From: Fibrobacter sp.
GTDB lineage: Bacteria; Fibrobacterota; Fibrobacteria; Fibrobacterales; Fibrobacteraceae
NCBI GenBank assembly: GCA_024399015.1
Contig: JAKSIC010000009.1
Span: forward strand, 1-64,000
Direction of reading: 5' to 3'
Length of the DNA: 64,000 nt
The translations under genes were made by a program, and so were the position numbers. The notes beneath the pieces were generated by a model. It was not told the DNA's origin and did not search any database. It was given only the letters and a program-made list of their open reading frames with translations. This document shows positions 50,620-58,177 of the stretch, in pieces (position 1 is the stretch's first letter; the number at the start of each line of letters is the position of its first letter).

Positions 50620-51606
50620 TTATTCTCGGTATTCGTATAGATAGTAGTTGGTCATTTCTTTGGCGAGTGCTGCACCAGAGATAGTCCACACATCAGGAGT
50701 ACCGCTGCGATAGGTGGCGGTGATTTTAACTTCGAAATCAGATTGTAGAATTGCCTGGGGAACTTCCCAGAAATTTTCTGCGCCGGTAAACAGAGGAAGT
50801 TCGGATCCGTTAATGGAAATGCTCTTAACTGCATCCTTGGGATTGCGAATCTGGATGACACTCCAGTAGGCGCTGGCACCTTCCTTCACCCAGATGCTGG
50901 TGGAATCGTCCCACACACCTTCAACGCCTTCGCAGGAAACGAATTCCCATTCGCCGTAGTAGCGGCCCACCGTAAAGCCCATGATATCGCTGGCCGGCGC
51001 GCCGCCCAAGTCCACACCGCAGCTTTCATCGGGGCAACGGTCCATAATGCGCACTGTGACACGCTTCCAGCCATCAGGCGTCTTCGCCTTTACGCGAACG
51101 CAGCCTCCGCAGGCAAGGCCCCCGTTCCAGGGCCCTTTATCGTCCCCGCTGGAAACATTGACGTGGATGGCCGCATAATAATGAACGTCCGTCTTGCCAT
51201 AATTGCAGGCGCCTCCGGAACTGGCTTCCTTCTCGGTAATGCTTCCGTAGGTTGTAATGGATCCTTCGCCACCGCGGTCCGTGAGCACCGGGTCTTTCGC
51301 AGTAAAGCTGTCACACTTTTCGCACTCGCCGTCGGTATCGTCAAAATACCACAGGTCAGATTCAGAAACCGCCGCAGAACTGGACGAAATCACAGCATCA
51401 TTAGAACTAGATGATTCCAAAAAAGCGGAAGAGCTGGAAAACACTTTTGAGGAAGAGCTGGAAAGCTCCTTCGCAGAAGAGCTTAAAATCTCGTCAATGG
51501 AACTGGATGAACTTTCCACATTGGGAGCGTTCACCTCGTCAGAACCGCAGCCCGCCACCAGAGCGGACACCGCACTTGCGATTCCTAACCACCGCATCAA
51601 TTTCAT
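50620..51606 (-). CDS. Expansin-like lipoprotein
   Basis: 328 residues. A lipoprotein signal ends VAGC (Cys about 20). A serine-rich linker follows to about 80. A bacterial expansin (EXLX) unit follows. The double-psi barrel contains GGACNYGKTDVHYYAAIHVN, GLACGGCVRVKAKTPDGWKRVTVRIMDRCPDESCGVDLG and FTVGRYYGEWEFVSC. The C-terminal beta-sandwich (CBM63-like, about 235-325) reads IWVKEGASAYWSVIQIRNPKDAVKSISINGSELPLF. Expansins loosen cellulose-containing walls without hydrolysis. The lipid anchor would hold it on the cell surface, which fits the fibre-bound life of the genus. Confidence 0.85.
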   Translation of the reverse strand: MKLMRWLGIASAVSALVAGCGSDEVNAPNVESSSSSIDEILSSSAKELSSSSSKVFSSSSAFLESSSSNDAVISSSSAAVSESDLWYFDDTDGECEKCDSFTAKDPVLTDRGGEGSITTYGSITEKEASSGGACNYGKTDVHYYAAIHVNVSSGDDKGPWNGGLACGGCVRVKAKTPDGWKRVTVRIMDRCPDESCGVDLGGAPASDIMGFTVGRYYGEWEFVSCEGVEGVWDDSTSIWVKEGASAYWSVIQIRNPKDAVKSISINGSELPLFTGAENFWEVPQAILQSDFEVKITATYRSGTPDVWTISGAALAKEMTNYYLYEYRE

Positions 51607-51615
51607 AGGTAAACC

Positions 51616-52257
51616 TTACCAATCTCGGGCAGGGCGGGCCTGGCCACGAATAGGTTTCCAAGGCTTACGTTCGCCATTCTGTTCGTCAAAGTCCTTCAAC
51701 AGCTGGGCTGCATCGGCAGGATCCATCTGACCTTCCGGAACTTCCGGCGGCATTTCAGGCTGTTCGCCCTGACTGTCGCTAGAGTTCTGTTCAGGCTGCT
51801 GAGGCTGATTCTGTTCACCTTCGCCGCCCTGGCTGCTGGAACTTTCTGCAGAGCTAGACTGTCCGCCATTGTTCTGATCCTGCTGGTCGTCACTCTGGCT
51901 GGAGCTGGACTGATCACCGTTCTGGTTCTGGTCCTGCTGATCTTGATTCTGCTGATCCTTGTTTTGATCCTGGTTTTGATCTTGGTTCTGGTCCTGGTTT
52001 TGGTCCTGATTCTGATCGTTGTTCTTAGGATCCTTCTTCTGATTTTCGTTCTTCTGTTCGTCCTTGGCTTCCTTGATACGGTCCAAGAGCATCTGAAGTT
52101 TCTGATCGTTGGGATAATACTGCAGGCCTTCATTACAAGTAATTTCTGCAGTAGGCAAACGGTTTTCGATGTACTGGAATGCAGCATCGCTGTAATAGGC
52201 GCTGGCAGACTTGGGAGCGGCAAATGCCGCGACTGCGCACAACAAGACACAAGCCAT
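51616..52257 (-). CDS. Exported protein with Asn-Gln-Asp repeats
   Basis: I chose the start at 52257 (MACVLLCAVAAFAAPKSASA), about 213 residues. The longer reading to 52335 translates dispersed repeats and is unlikely. After the signal peptide, a helical segment of TPR-like length (about 20-60: YYSDAAFQYIENRLPTAEITCNEGLQYYPNDQKLQMLLDRI) is followed by a low-complexity tract of NQDQ units at about 75-130. A Ser/Gln/Glu-rich stretch and MPPEVPEGQMDPADAAQLLKDF come next. The C-terminus (KPWKPIRGQARPARDW) is basic. It lies just after the TPR gene at 52335 and may be BatC-like in the loose sense. Function is unknown. Confidence 0.6.
   Translation of the reverse strand: MACVLLCAVAAFAAPKSASAYYSDAAFQYIENRLPTAEITCNEGLQYYPNDQKLQMLLDRIKEAKDEQKNENQKKDPKNNDQNQDQNQDQNQDQNQDQNKDQQNQDQQDQNQNGDQSSSSQSDDQQDQNNGGQSSSAESSSSQGGEGEQNQPQQPEQNSSDSQGEQPEMPPEVPEGQMDPADAAQLLKDFDEQNGERKPWKPIRGQARPARDW
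51945..52022. repeat. Short in-frame tandem repeat encoding NQDQ
   Basis: A 12-base unit repeated about five times inside the gene encodes Asn-Gln-Asp-Gln. The related pattern occurs in the next gene (NQDQ near residue 160). Such repeats can change copy number by slippage. Confidence 0.75.
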
Positions 52258-52267
52258 CACGTGCTTT

Positions 52268-52297
52268 AGATTGCCACGGCCATTCTGGCCTCGCAAT
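52268..52297. repeat. Dispersed intergenic repeat ending in GCAATGA
   Basis: The sequence reading GATTGCCACGG, then GGCC and TCGCAATGA resembles the common dispersed repeat GATTGCCACG...CTCGCAATGACA of many bacterial genomes. The arms ATTGC and GCAAT pair, and the two GGCC also pair. Confidence 0.65.
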
Positions 52298-52308
52298 GAC
52301 ATCTTAAA

Positions 52309-52329
52309 CCTGGAACCTCGAGCCTCGAA
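52309..52329. repeat. Heptanucleotide tandem repeat CCTCGAA
   Basis: CCTGGAA, CCTCGAG and CCTCGAA follow each other, and a partial fourth unit (CCTCATT) continues to 52336. Like the repeats at 12150-12177 and 47473-47493 it has 7-base units but its own sequence. Confidence 0.7.
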
Positions 52330-52334
52330 CCTCA

Positions 52335-53078
52335 TTAGATTACCTCCAGGTCGTTATCGGTGTTGCTTGCATCAATCTTTGCCTTAGGCTTGCGGCCGGC
52401 CTTGATTTCGATGACATCGTCAATGCGCTGTACGTAGGCATTCAGCTGACTAGCAGTTTCATCTTCAGCAATGACGTTTTCCAAAAGCTGCTTGGCTTCG
52501 GCATACTTGCCATCCTTGCTGAGCTGGAGCGCGCGGGCCAAAGCTTCCTTGGCCTTTTCACTCAGAGGCGGCTGCTTTTGGTCATTATCCTGATCCTGGT
52601 TCTGATCCTGATTTTCCTTTTGCTTGTCCAGTTCTTCCTTGAGCTTACGCTGAACAATTTCCACATTCTTCTTGGCATTTTCAAAGCTGTTATCCAAGTC
52701 AATGGCTTTTTTCAAATAGGCAATGGATTCACGCCATGCAGCAATACGGGCGCTAGGTTCGCTAGCTTTTTCGCCAATACGGAAATGAGTGTTGGCCAAG
52801 TTGTAGGCGGACTTTGCAGCAAGCTTTACATCGGGCATGCGCACAGCGCTTTCCAATTCCTTCTTGGCTTCTTCGTAATTGCCCAGCTTGTACTGACAAG
52901 TACCGATGTTGTAGAACAGTAACGGATCGGCAGGTTCAGCCTCGCGGGCCTTCATATACTTTTCAAGAGCACCGGCATAGTCGCCAGCGGCAAACAACTT
53001 GTTGCCATCATTGATGGGTCGTGCAAAAACCGACACGGCTCCCAAAAACAAGGCAAATAACAAAACATTCAAACGCAT
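52335..53078 (-). CDS. TPR protein of the BatC/BatE type
   Basis: 247 residues. A signal peptide ends in VSVFA. TPR repeats follow (INDGNKLFAAGDYAGALEKYMKAREAEPADPLLFYNIGTCQYKLGNYEEAKKELESAVRM and NLANTHFRIGEK...YLKKAIDLDNSFENAKKNVEIVQRKL). A low-complexity tract (NQDQNQDQDNDQ) and more helices come next (SEKAKEALARALQLSKDGKYAEAKQLLENVIAE). The pattern resembles the TPR proteins of the Bat (Bacteroides aerotolerance) operon, but no vWA/BatA/BatB gene is adjacent. With its neighbour at 51616 it probably forms a surface or periplasmic scaffold pair. Confidence 0.75.
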   Translation of the reverse strand: MRLNVLLFALFLGAVSVFARPINDGNKLFAAGDYAGALEKYMKAREAEPADPLLFYNIGTCQYKLGNYEEAKKELESAVRMPDVKLAAKSAYNLANTHFRIGEKASEPSARIAAWRESIAYLKKAIDLDNSFENAKKNVEIVQRKLKEELDKQKENQDQNQDQDNDQKQPPLSEKAKEALARALQLSKDGKYAEAKQLLENVIAEDETASQLNAYVQRIDDVIEIKAGRKPKAKIDASNTDNDLEVI

Positions 53079-53180
53079 TAAATAGCTCCTGGACGGCTTT
53101 CAATATACAAAACCCGCAATTCAAAAATTACTGATTTTGCACATTTTCCAGCAATTCAACCTGATTACGCAGGATTTTCA

Positions 53181-54380
53181 CTACTTATAGAATGTAGACA
53201 CCAACTGGATCATATCCTTATGGTCATCTACAGCAATCATTTCTCGGATGCTGTGCATGCTGAGCATGGGTTCGCCAATGTCCACCGTGGGAATTCCAAG
53301 GTTAGCAGAAATGGTGGGACCCACTGTGCTTCCACAAGGCATGTCGTTTCGGGTAATGAAAGTCTGGCTCTTCACTCCGGCCTTTTCACACAACAGCTTG
53401 AACTGCGCAGAAGACATCACATCACTTGCATAACGCTTCTGTGAATTTGTCTTCAATACCACACCGCCACCGAGAATCGGAGCGTGGTTAGCTTCGTGCT
53501 TCTGCGGGAAGTTGGGGTGCTCTGCGTGAGCCATGTCGATGGACAGGGCTAGAGATTCTGCAAGAGCTTGAGAGAAGGGTGCTTCAATCTTGGCTTCATT
53601 CCAAAGAACTTCAAGAGTGGATTCCAGGAAATTGCCTGCAGCACCTTCGCGAGTGTTGCTTCCCACTTCTTCGTTATTGAAGAATGCGGCCACTACAAAA
53701 TCGTTTTCCAAAGCCTCTGCGGAAAGCATAGCTTCAGCAATAGCGTGGCAGCTGCTCAGATTGTCGAGACGACCGGAGTAAATCCATTCGTCATTCATAC
53801 CGCCAACATTTGCAGCCTGGGCATCAAACAGCTGAACATCAAAATCCAGAAGACGTTCATCGTCACCCAGTTCAGCCTGGAGTGTTTCTACAAATTTCTT
53901 AGAGAACCCAGAGCCAGCCCACAGAGCATCAAGATCCGTCTGGGGATTTACCTTCAGGCCATCCTGGTTCACGCCTCGATTCAAGTGAATTGCCAACTGG
54001 GGAATGCGGAACAACTTGCTTCCGCGAACAAGCTTTGTAGCAACCTTGCCGTCTTTTTCAAATGCAAGCAAGCCAGCGTAGCCAAGGTCGCGGTCCAGCC
54101 AACTGGTAAACAAGGGGCTTCCGTAAATTTCGGAATGGAGCGTTTTTACGCCGGCACAGCCCTTGTCCGGATTAGGGACAATCTTCAACGCAGGAAAATC
54201 CGTATGAGCTAAAGCGATGCGGAACCTGGACTGGGCGCAAGCCTTCTTCGGTTTGCGAACGGCAATCAATGCACCGCCCCTTTCCATCAAGGTAATCCCC
54301 TCAACGGAAAGTGTTTTCTTCAGAAATTCAACCGTATGATACGGGGTTACAGCCTGATTCAAAAACTCAAAAAATTCCAT
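53181..54380 (-). CDS. M18 family aspartyl aminopeptidase-like enzyme
   Basis: 399 residues. M18 enzymes remove acidic N-terminal residues from peptides with two zinc ions, forming large cytoplasmic complexes. Visible features are the first ligand region IALAHTDFPALK, DRDLGYAGLLAFE, the SGRLDNLSSCHAIAEAM motif, the catalytic glutamate in FFNNEEVGSNTREGAAG and the late histidine/aspartate region SIDMAHAEHPNFP. The later GSTVGPTISANLGIPTVDIG and SMHSIREM are typical of the family C-terminus. The ATG lies about 120 bases from the divergent MCE gene. Confidence 0.9.
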   Translation of the reverse strand: MEFFEFLNQAVTPYHTVEFLKKTLSVEGITLMERGGALIAVRKPKKACAQSRFRIALAHTDFPALKIVPNPDKGCAGVKTLHSEIYGSPLFTSWLDRDLGYAGLLAFEKDGKVATKLVRGSKLFRIPQLAIHLNRGVNQDGLKVNPQTDLDALWAGSGFSKKFVETLQAELGDDERLLDFDVQLFDAQAANVGGMNDEWIYSGRLDNLSSCHAIAEAMLSAEALENDFVVAAFFNNEEVGSNTREGAAGNFLESTLEVLWNEAKIEAPFSQALAESLALSIDMAHAEHPNFPQKHEANHAPILGGGVVLKTNSQKRYASDVMSSAQFKLLCEKAGVKSQTFITRNDMPCGSTVGPTISANLGIPTVDIGEPMLSMHSIREMIAVDDHKDMIQLVSTFYK

Positions 54381-54502
54381 AAAATACCTAGATAAGACCT
54401 TTTTCCTTAAAATAGCAACTTGACCGCCTTTTTTAGACCTTTTTTTTCATATAAAATAGACCGCCATGCTATTCGTAAAAATTTATTTATATATTTCTTA
54501 CC

Positions 54503-55531
54503 ATGGCATTTAAACCCTTAAAGCGAATCAATTGGATGGAAATATCCGGCGTTATGGTCGGTGTTTTCTTCACTGCCGCTGTAATGATTTTTGCCATCGT
54601 CTTGTACGCAAAGTTGTTCTCCACCGGCATGATCGGCGTGGAAGAATACAGACTTCACAGTACATTTGAAAAAGCTTTCGGCCTTAGACCCGGTACCCGT
54701 GTCCAGATCAGTGGTGTGGACGTGGGTCAGATTTCCAACGTGGAAATTGAAGGGGACGGCGTCAACATGGAATTCATCATCCGTAAGCAGTACCAGCCTT
54801 GGATCACCGACAGCGCCACAGTGTTCGCCATCCGTGACCAGAACTTGATTTCTGCCCGTGTCATCAACATTGACGTTCACCGCGGTAAGGGCCGTGTTCT
54901 GGAAGACGGCGACTACCTGCCTCCGGGACAGGCACAAGATATCGAAACCGTGCTTGAGACCGCCAACGAACTTTTGGGACGTGTGAACTCCCTTGTGGAC
55001 GGTATCGATACCATTCTCGTAATGGCCATGGATACTGGAACCACCGTGGGTGCACTCTTCGGAAGCCGCTTGCTCTACGACAACCTGAACAAGCAGTTGT
55101 CCAGACTTAACGACATTACCTACTCCGGTAAGAAGGTCCTTTTCCAAGCTTCCGGATTGCTAGATACTTTGACCTACTCAGTCCCGGCTCTCATGGGCAA
55201 GGTGGACGGAATCACTACCGATGTCACCAGTTTGATGACCGACCTGAAGCCCCTTCCCCAGAAGGTGGATGGACTTATGGGCAACGTGGATTCCCTTATG
55301 GGTAACGTAGGCACCATGGTTGGCAACGTAGACAAGACTCTCGGCAAGGCAGACGATCTCCTTGGCGAAGTCGGCAAGCTTACTACCGGTATTGCAGACT
55401 TCATGGAAACTACCGAAGCCACTTTGCAGAATGCAGACGACTTGATGGCCGGCATCGAGAATATGTGGATCATCAAGAGATCTATTCCTAGCAAGGATAC
55501 AGTGCCCTTTATGGTGGAGACCCTATGGTAA
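54503..55531 (+). CDS. MCE (MlaD-like) protein
   Basis: 342 residues. One membrane helix (about 12-35) is followed by an MCE domain at about 45-135 with YRLHSTFEKAFGLRPGTRVQISGVDVGQISNVEIEG, the family signature. The C-terminal part (about 150-320) is helical, with repeated LMGNVDSLMGNVGTMVGNVDKTLGKADDLLGEVG units that suggest a long coiled coil or helical tube. MlaD proteins are parts of ABC systems that move phospholipids between the inner and outer membranes. Here no mlaE or mlaF gene is adjacent. The downstream gene starts 7 bases before the stop, so the two are translationally coupled. Confidence 0.88.
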   Translation: MAFKPLKRINWMEISGVMVGVFFTAAVMIFAIVLYAKLFSTGMIGVEEYRLHSTFEKAFGLRPGTRVQISGVDVGQISNVEIEGDGVNMEFIIRKQYQPWITDSATVFAIRDQNLISARVINIDVHRGKGRVLEDGDYLPPGQAQDIETVLETANELLGRVNSLVDGIDTILVMAMDTGTTVGALFGSRLLYDNLNKQLSRLNDITYSGKKVLFQASGLLDTLTYSVPALMGKVDGITTDVTSLMTDLKPLPQKVDGLMGNVDSLMGNVGTMVGNVDKTLGKADDLLGEVGKLTTGIADFMETTEATLQNADDLMAGIENMWIIKRSIPSKDTVPFMVETLW

Positions 55532-56322
55532 TGCGCACGCCTAAGCATTGGATCCGTTCTGCAGCCGTCGCCATGGTCATGGCCATGGCAGCTACTGGTG
55601 TGGCCTCCGCCTCTGAATCAGGCATCCTTTCCGCTCGTGCACAACGTTCCTTTGACAACGGCAAGTTCGCCAAGGGCTACGGCCAGCTGGAACGCGCCCT
55701 TCTCGCAAGCCGCAAGGAAGCAAACCTGTACGCCGAAGGCAGAATCCTTATCGGCATGGCCCAAATCAGAACTTTAAGTCTGGACTACGCATTGGCTGAT
55801 TCCCTTCTCTCCGTGGTACGCACAGAAGAGCTGGACAAGAACTCCAAGGTTCAGTTCGCCAAGGCCAAGGTGGCTTTGGACGTGGCTCAGGCAAATTACA
55901 GAGACGCAGTCAACCTCTGCAAGGCCATCAAGGAAGACGTTCTGAAAAAAGCCGACGAAACCACCCAAGCCGCATTTTATGGTGAATGCGCAGTCGCACT
56001 GGCTTCTGTAAACCAGACTAGCAGTGTCAAGGACTTTATGGAAATGGCCGCCAAGCGCTCTGATAAGAAAGGTGGCTTCTACATCTATACCCAAGCCCGA
56101 GTCGCCGATCACCAAGGAAAGAGCGAGGCCGATTCCCTGTACCGTGCGGCAGAGAAAAAGGCAATACAGGGAAACAAGCCCTACTTAACCGCCACTATTC
56201 TTTATTACCGCTCCCAACTCAGAAGCACTTCTGCCGAAGACAGGAAGGACTTGAAAATCCGCTGTCAAAACGCATTCGAACTTATGGGACTTCCAAACAA
56301 CGCCAAGCGTTGCGCAGAATAA
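55525..56322 (+). CDS. Exported helical-repeat (TPR-like) protein
   Basis: 265 residues with a signal peptide (about 10-30, ending near ATGVASASE). The remainder is a chain of amphipathic helices with TPR-like spacing: NGKFAKGYGQLERALLASRKEANLYAEGRILIGMAQIRTLSLDYALADSLLSVV and DLKIRCQNAFELMGLPNNAKRCAE. I do not recognise a specific family. It overlaps the MCE gene by 7 bases and is cotranscribed with it. It could be a periplasmic partner of the MCE protein. A strong terminator at 56332-56355 follows. Confidence 0.7.
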   Translation: MVMRTPKHWIRSAAVAMVMAMAATGVASASESGILSARAQRSFDNGKFAKGYGQLERALLASRKEANLYAEGRILIGMAQIRTLSLDYALADSLLSVVRTEELDKNSKVQFAKAKVALDVAQANYRDAVNLCKAIKEDVLKKADETTQAAFYGECAVALASVNQTSSVKDFMEMAAKRSDKKGGFYIYTQARVADHQGKSEADSLYRAAEKKAIQGNKPYLTATILYYRSQLRSTSAEDRKDLKIRCQNAFELMGLPNNAKRCAE

Positions 56323-56331
56323 GAAAAGAAA

Positions 56332-56355
56332 GGCTCGCTAGTGCGAGCCCTTTTT
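56332..56355. terminator. Terminator between two convergent genes
   Basis: GGCTCGC and GCGAGCC form a 7-base stem around TAGT, followed by C and TTTTT. The minus strand also carries a T-rich end, so it may serve the gene at 56358 too. Confidence 0.85.
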
Positions 56356-56357
56356 AT

Positions 56358-57224
56358 TTAATTGCTTGATGAGACTGTTGAGTCCTGAACCGGCGGAACC
56401 GTGGCGGAATCCTTAGCAGCTTCTTCTGCAGCCTTTTCTGCCGCAAGCTCTTCATCACGCTCCTTCTTCATCTGAAGCAGTTCGTTGTACACAATTCCCG
56501 GATGAATCTTGCCGTCAGCCATTCCATCTACAAGGAACTTTATCTTCTGGTAATTCTGATCCTTTTCCTTGTCTGCCAGCAGTCCCTTGAATCCGATCAG
56601 GCGGAAAATCTTCGTATAGAAACTGGTTCTGAATGTTTTGAACTGCGGTTGAAGAACATCGTTCAAGATGGTTTCAAGGGCAACTTCAGTCTGCATTGAA
56701 TCCAGTTCAAAGCTACGATAGATTGTTCTGATATGATCCGGAATGGTTGTATCGGGACTGTCAAAATATTTGCGCATCACGTCAGCAGCTTCCTTGCGAT
56801 TCGGATAGGGGCCGCGTGCTAAACGCAAAGCATAGTACAGGGAAAGGCGCCAATTTTCAGGATAGACTCGAGAGGCGCGGCGCATTACGGCAAAATCGGA
56901 AGTGTCCGTAGCATTCACCGGAGTCACGCCACCAACAAAATAATAGGGTGTGTAGAACAAGGAATCCAGTTCCGTAGCCAGATTTGCCACGTGGCCAAGA
57001 TAACCATATTCCTTGCCACTCAGGTAGCTTTCACCGAGTTCGGTAAGGCCCTTGATCCAGAAAAGGCCCGCCACGGCGGCATCATGGCCTGCAGCCACAT
57101 AACGAACAGAGGAAGCCTTCGGCAAGAAGGATTCATCAAAGTTCGTGCTGGGAAGCGGCTCCGCAAAACGGAAGGCCGTAGCAATCAGCGCAACTGCAAA
57201 AAAGAGGATGGCCAAGTAACGCAT
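56358..57224 (-). CDS. Membrane-anchored protein of unknown function
   Basis: 288 residues. One N-terminal hydrophobic segment (about 3-20) is followed by a soluble helical domain (about 30-240). Typical parts are VRYVAAGHDAAVAGLFWIKGLTELGESYLSGKEYGYLGHVANLATELDSLFYTPYYF and YPENWRLSLYYALRLARGPYPNRKEAADVMRKYF. The C-terminus is Glu/Ala-rich (ELAAEKAAEEAAKDSA) and looks disordered. It may be a TPR-like scaffold in the periplasm. It is 41 bases downstream of pyrF and on the same strand, so it could be the last gene of that operon. Confidence 0.7.
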   Translation of the reverse strand: MRYLAILFFAVALIATAFRFAEPLPSTNFDESFLPKASSVRYVAAGHDAAVAGLFWIKGLTELGESYLSGKEYGYLGHVANLATELDSLFYTPYYFVGGVTPVNATDTSDFAVMRRASRVYPENWRLSLYYALRLARGPYPNRKEAADVMRKYFDSPDTTIPDHIRTIYRSFELDSMQTEVALETILNDVLQPQFKTFRTSFYTKIFRLIGFKGLLADKEKDQNYQKIKFLVDGMADGKIHPGIVYNELLQMKKERDEELAAEKAAEEAAKDSATVPPVQDSTVSSSN

Positions 57225-57265
57225 AGCGAACCTAGGTCGAGTTCCGGAAAAACCGAAAGAGCCCC

Positions 57266-58159
57266 TTAAATCTGGCAGGCTTCAGCCAAACGTTCCAGAG
57301 CGTCAACGCATTCTGTTGCGAAGTTTTCCGGATTACCGCTACGCTGATAAGCAAAGTTCAAACCGCTGGAGCTGTTGAGCACATGGAACTGACGCTTGCC
57401 ACCACCGTTCTTGATAGCAGTAAGCACAGTCTTTGCATCGCCACCCTGACCGCCCGGAACACCAGGAATGGAAACACCCGGAATCAGGAAGGGAATTTCG
57501 TGCTGATGAGCAACACAGTAGGCGGTAATCTTTTCAAGTTCTTCAGGATGGGTAGCACCGACCACTGCACCGAAGAAGCCCTTGTCGCCGTCCCATTCAA
57601 AAATCTTGTCTGCAACGGAGTAGAAGGCTTCGTTTACGTCGCGAGGATCGTCGCTACCGATGACCTGCATGTCCTGGAAATCGTGGGCGCCCTTGTTGCT
57701 GGTGCGGAGCAAAACGTATGCACCGTTTTCAGAATTTTCGCGAACGAAGGGATTCACGGAGTCGGAACCCATCCAAGGAGAAACGGTCACCACGTCAGCC
57801 TTGTAAACGTCGAATGCAGCCACTGCATAGGCAGCACTGGACTTGCCGATGTCACCGCGCTTGGCGTCGAGAATCACCGGGATGCCAGCGCTACGGTAGT
57901 CAGCAATAAGCTGCTGCAAGGTGAGCATAGCCTGTACGCTAACGCATTCGTAGTATGCGCTGTTGGGTTTCACCACAGCAGGCATCACATTACGCTTGAT
58001 GCAGCATTCCAGAATTTCGGAATAGAAACGCTTGATCTTGTCTTCGGCAGAACCTGCAGAAACACAAGGATCGATAAGCTTCATCACCGGGTCCATGCCC
58101 ATGCAAACCGGGTTGCCGCACTTGGCGACGCGCTGTTCTAGACGTTCATGAAAATTCAT
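57266..58159 (-). CDS. pyrF: Orotidine 5'-phosphate decarboxylase (type 2)
   Basis: 297 residues, the longer type 2 OMP decarboxylase. It converts OMP to UMP. The catalytic Lys-Asp pattern is in PVILDAKRGDIGKSSAAYAVAAF. NPVCMGMDPVMKLI, NSAYYECVSVQAMLTLQQL and TVSPWMGSDSVNPFVRE are also family motifs. It is the fourth gene of an operon ispA-dxs-trmH-pyrF in the same direction, with an 18-base gap to the methyltransferase upstream. Confidence 0.93.
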   Translation of the reverse strand: MNFHERLEQRVAKCGNPVCMGMDPVMKLIDPCVSAGSAEDKIKRFYSEILECCIKRNVMPAVVKPNSAYYECVSVQAMLTLQQLIADYRSAGIPVILDAKRGDIGKSSAAYAVAAFDVYKADVVTVSPWMGSDSVNPFVRENSENGAYVLLRTSNKGAHDFQDMQVIGSDDPRDVNEAFYSVADKIFEWDGDKGFFGAVVGATHPEELEKITAYCVAHQHEIPFLIPGVSIPGVPGGQGGDAKTVLTAIKNGGGKRQFHVLNSSSGLNFAYQRSGNPENFATECVDALERLAEACQI

Positions 58160-58177
58160 TCTAAACCTCTCGCAACC

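Noticed and set aside
51945-52022. CRISPR-like array
   Set aside because: The repeat unit is 12 bases, in frame and coding (NQDQ), with no spacers.
51616-53078. Complete Bat aerotolerance operon
   Set aside because: Only the TPR part is present. No moxR, DUF58 or von Willebrand factor gene is adjacent; the DUF58 gene at 41829 is 9 kb away.
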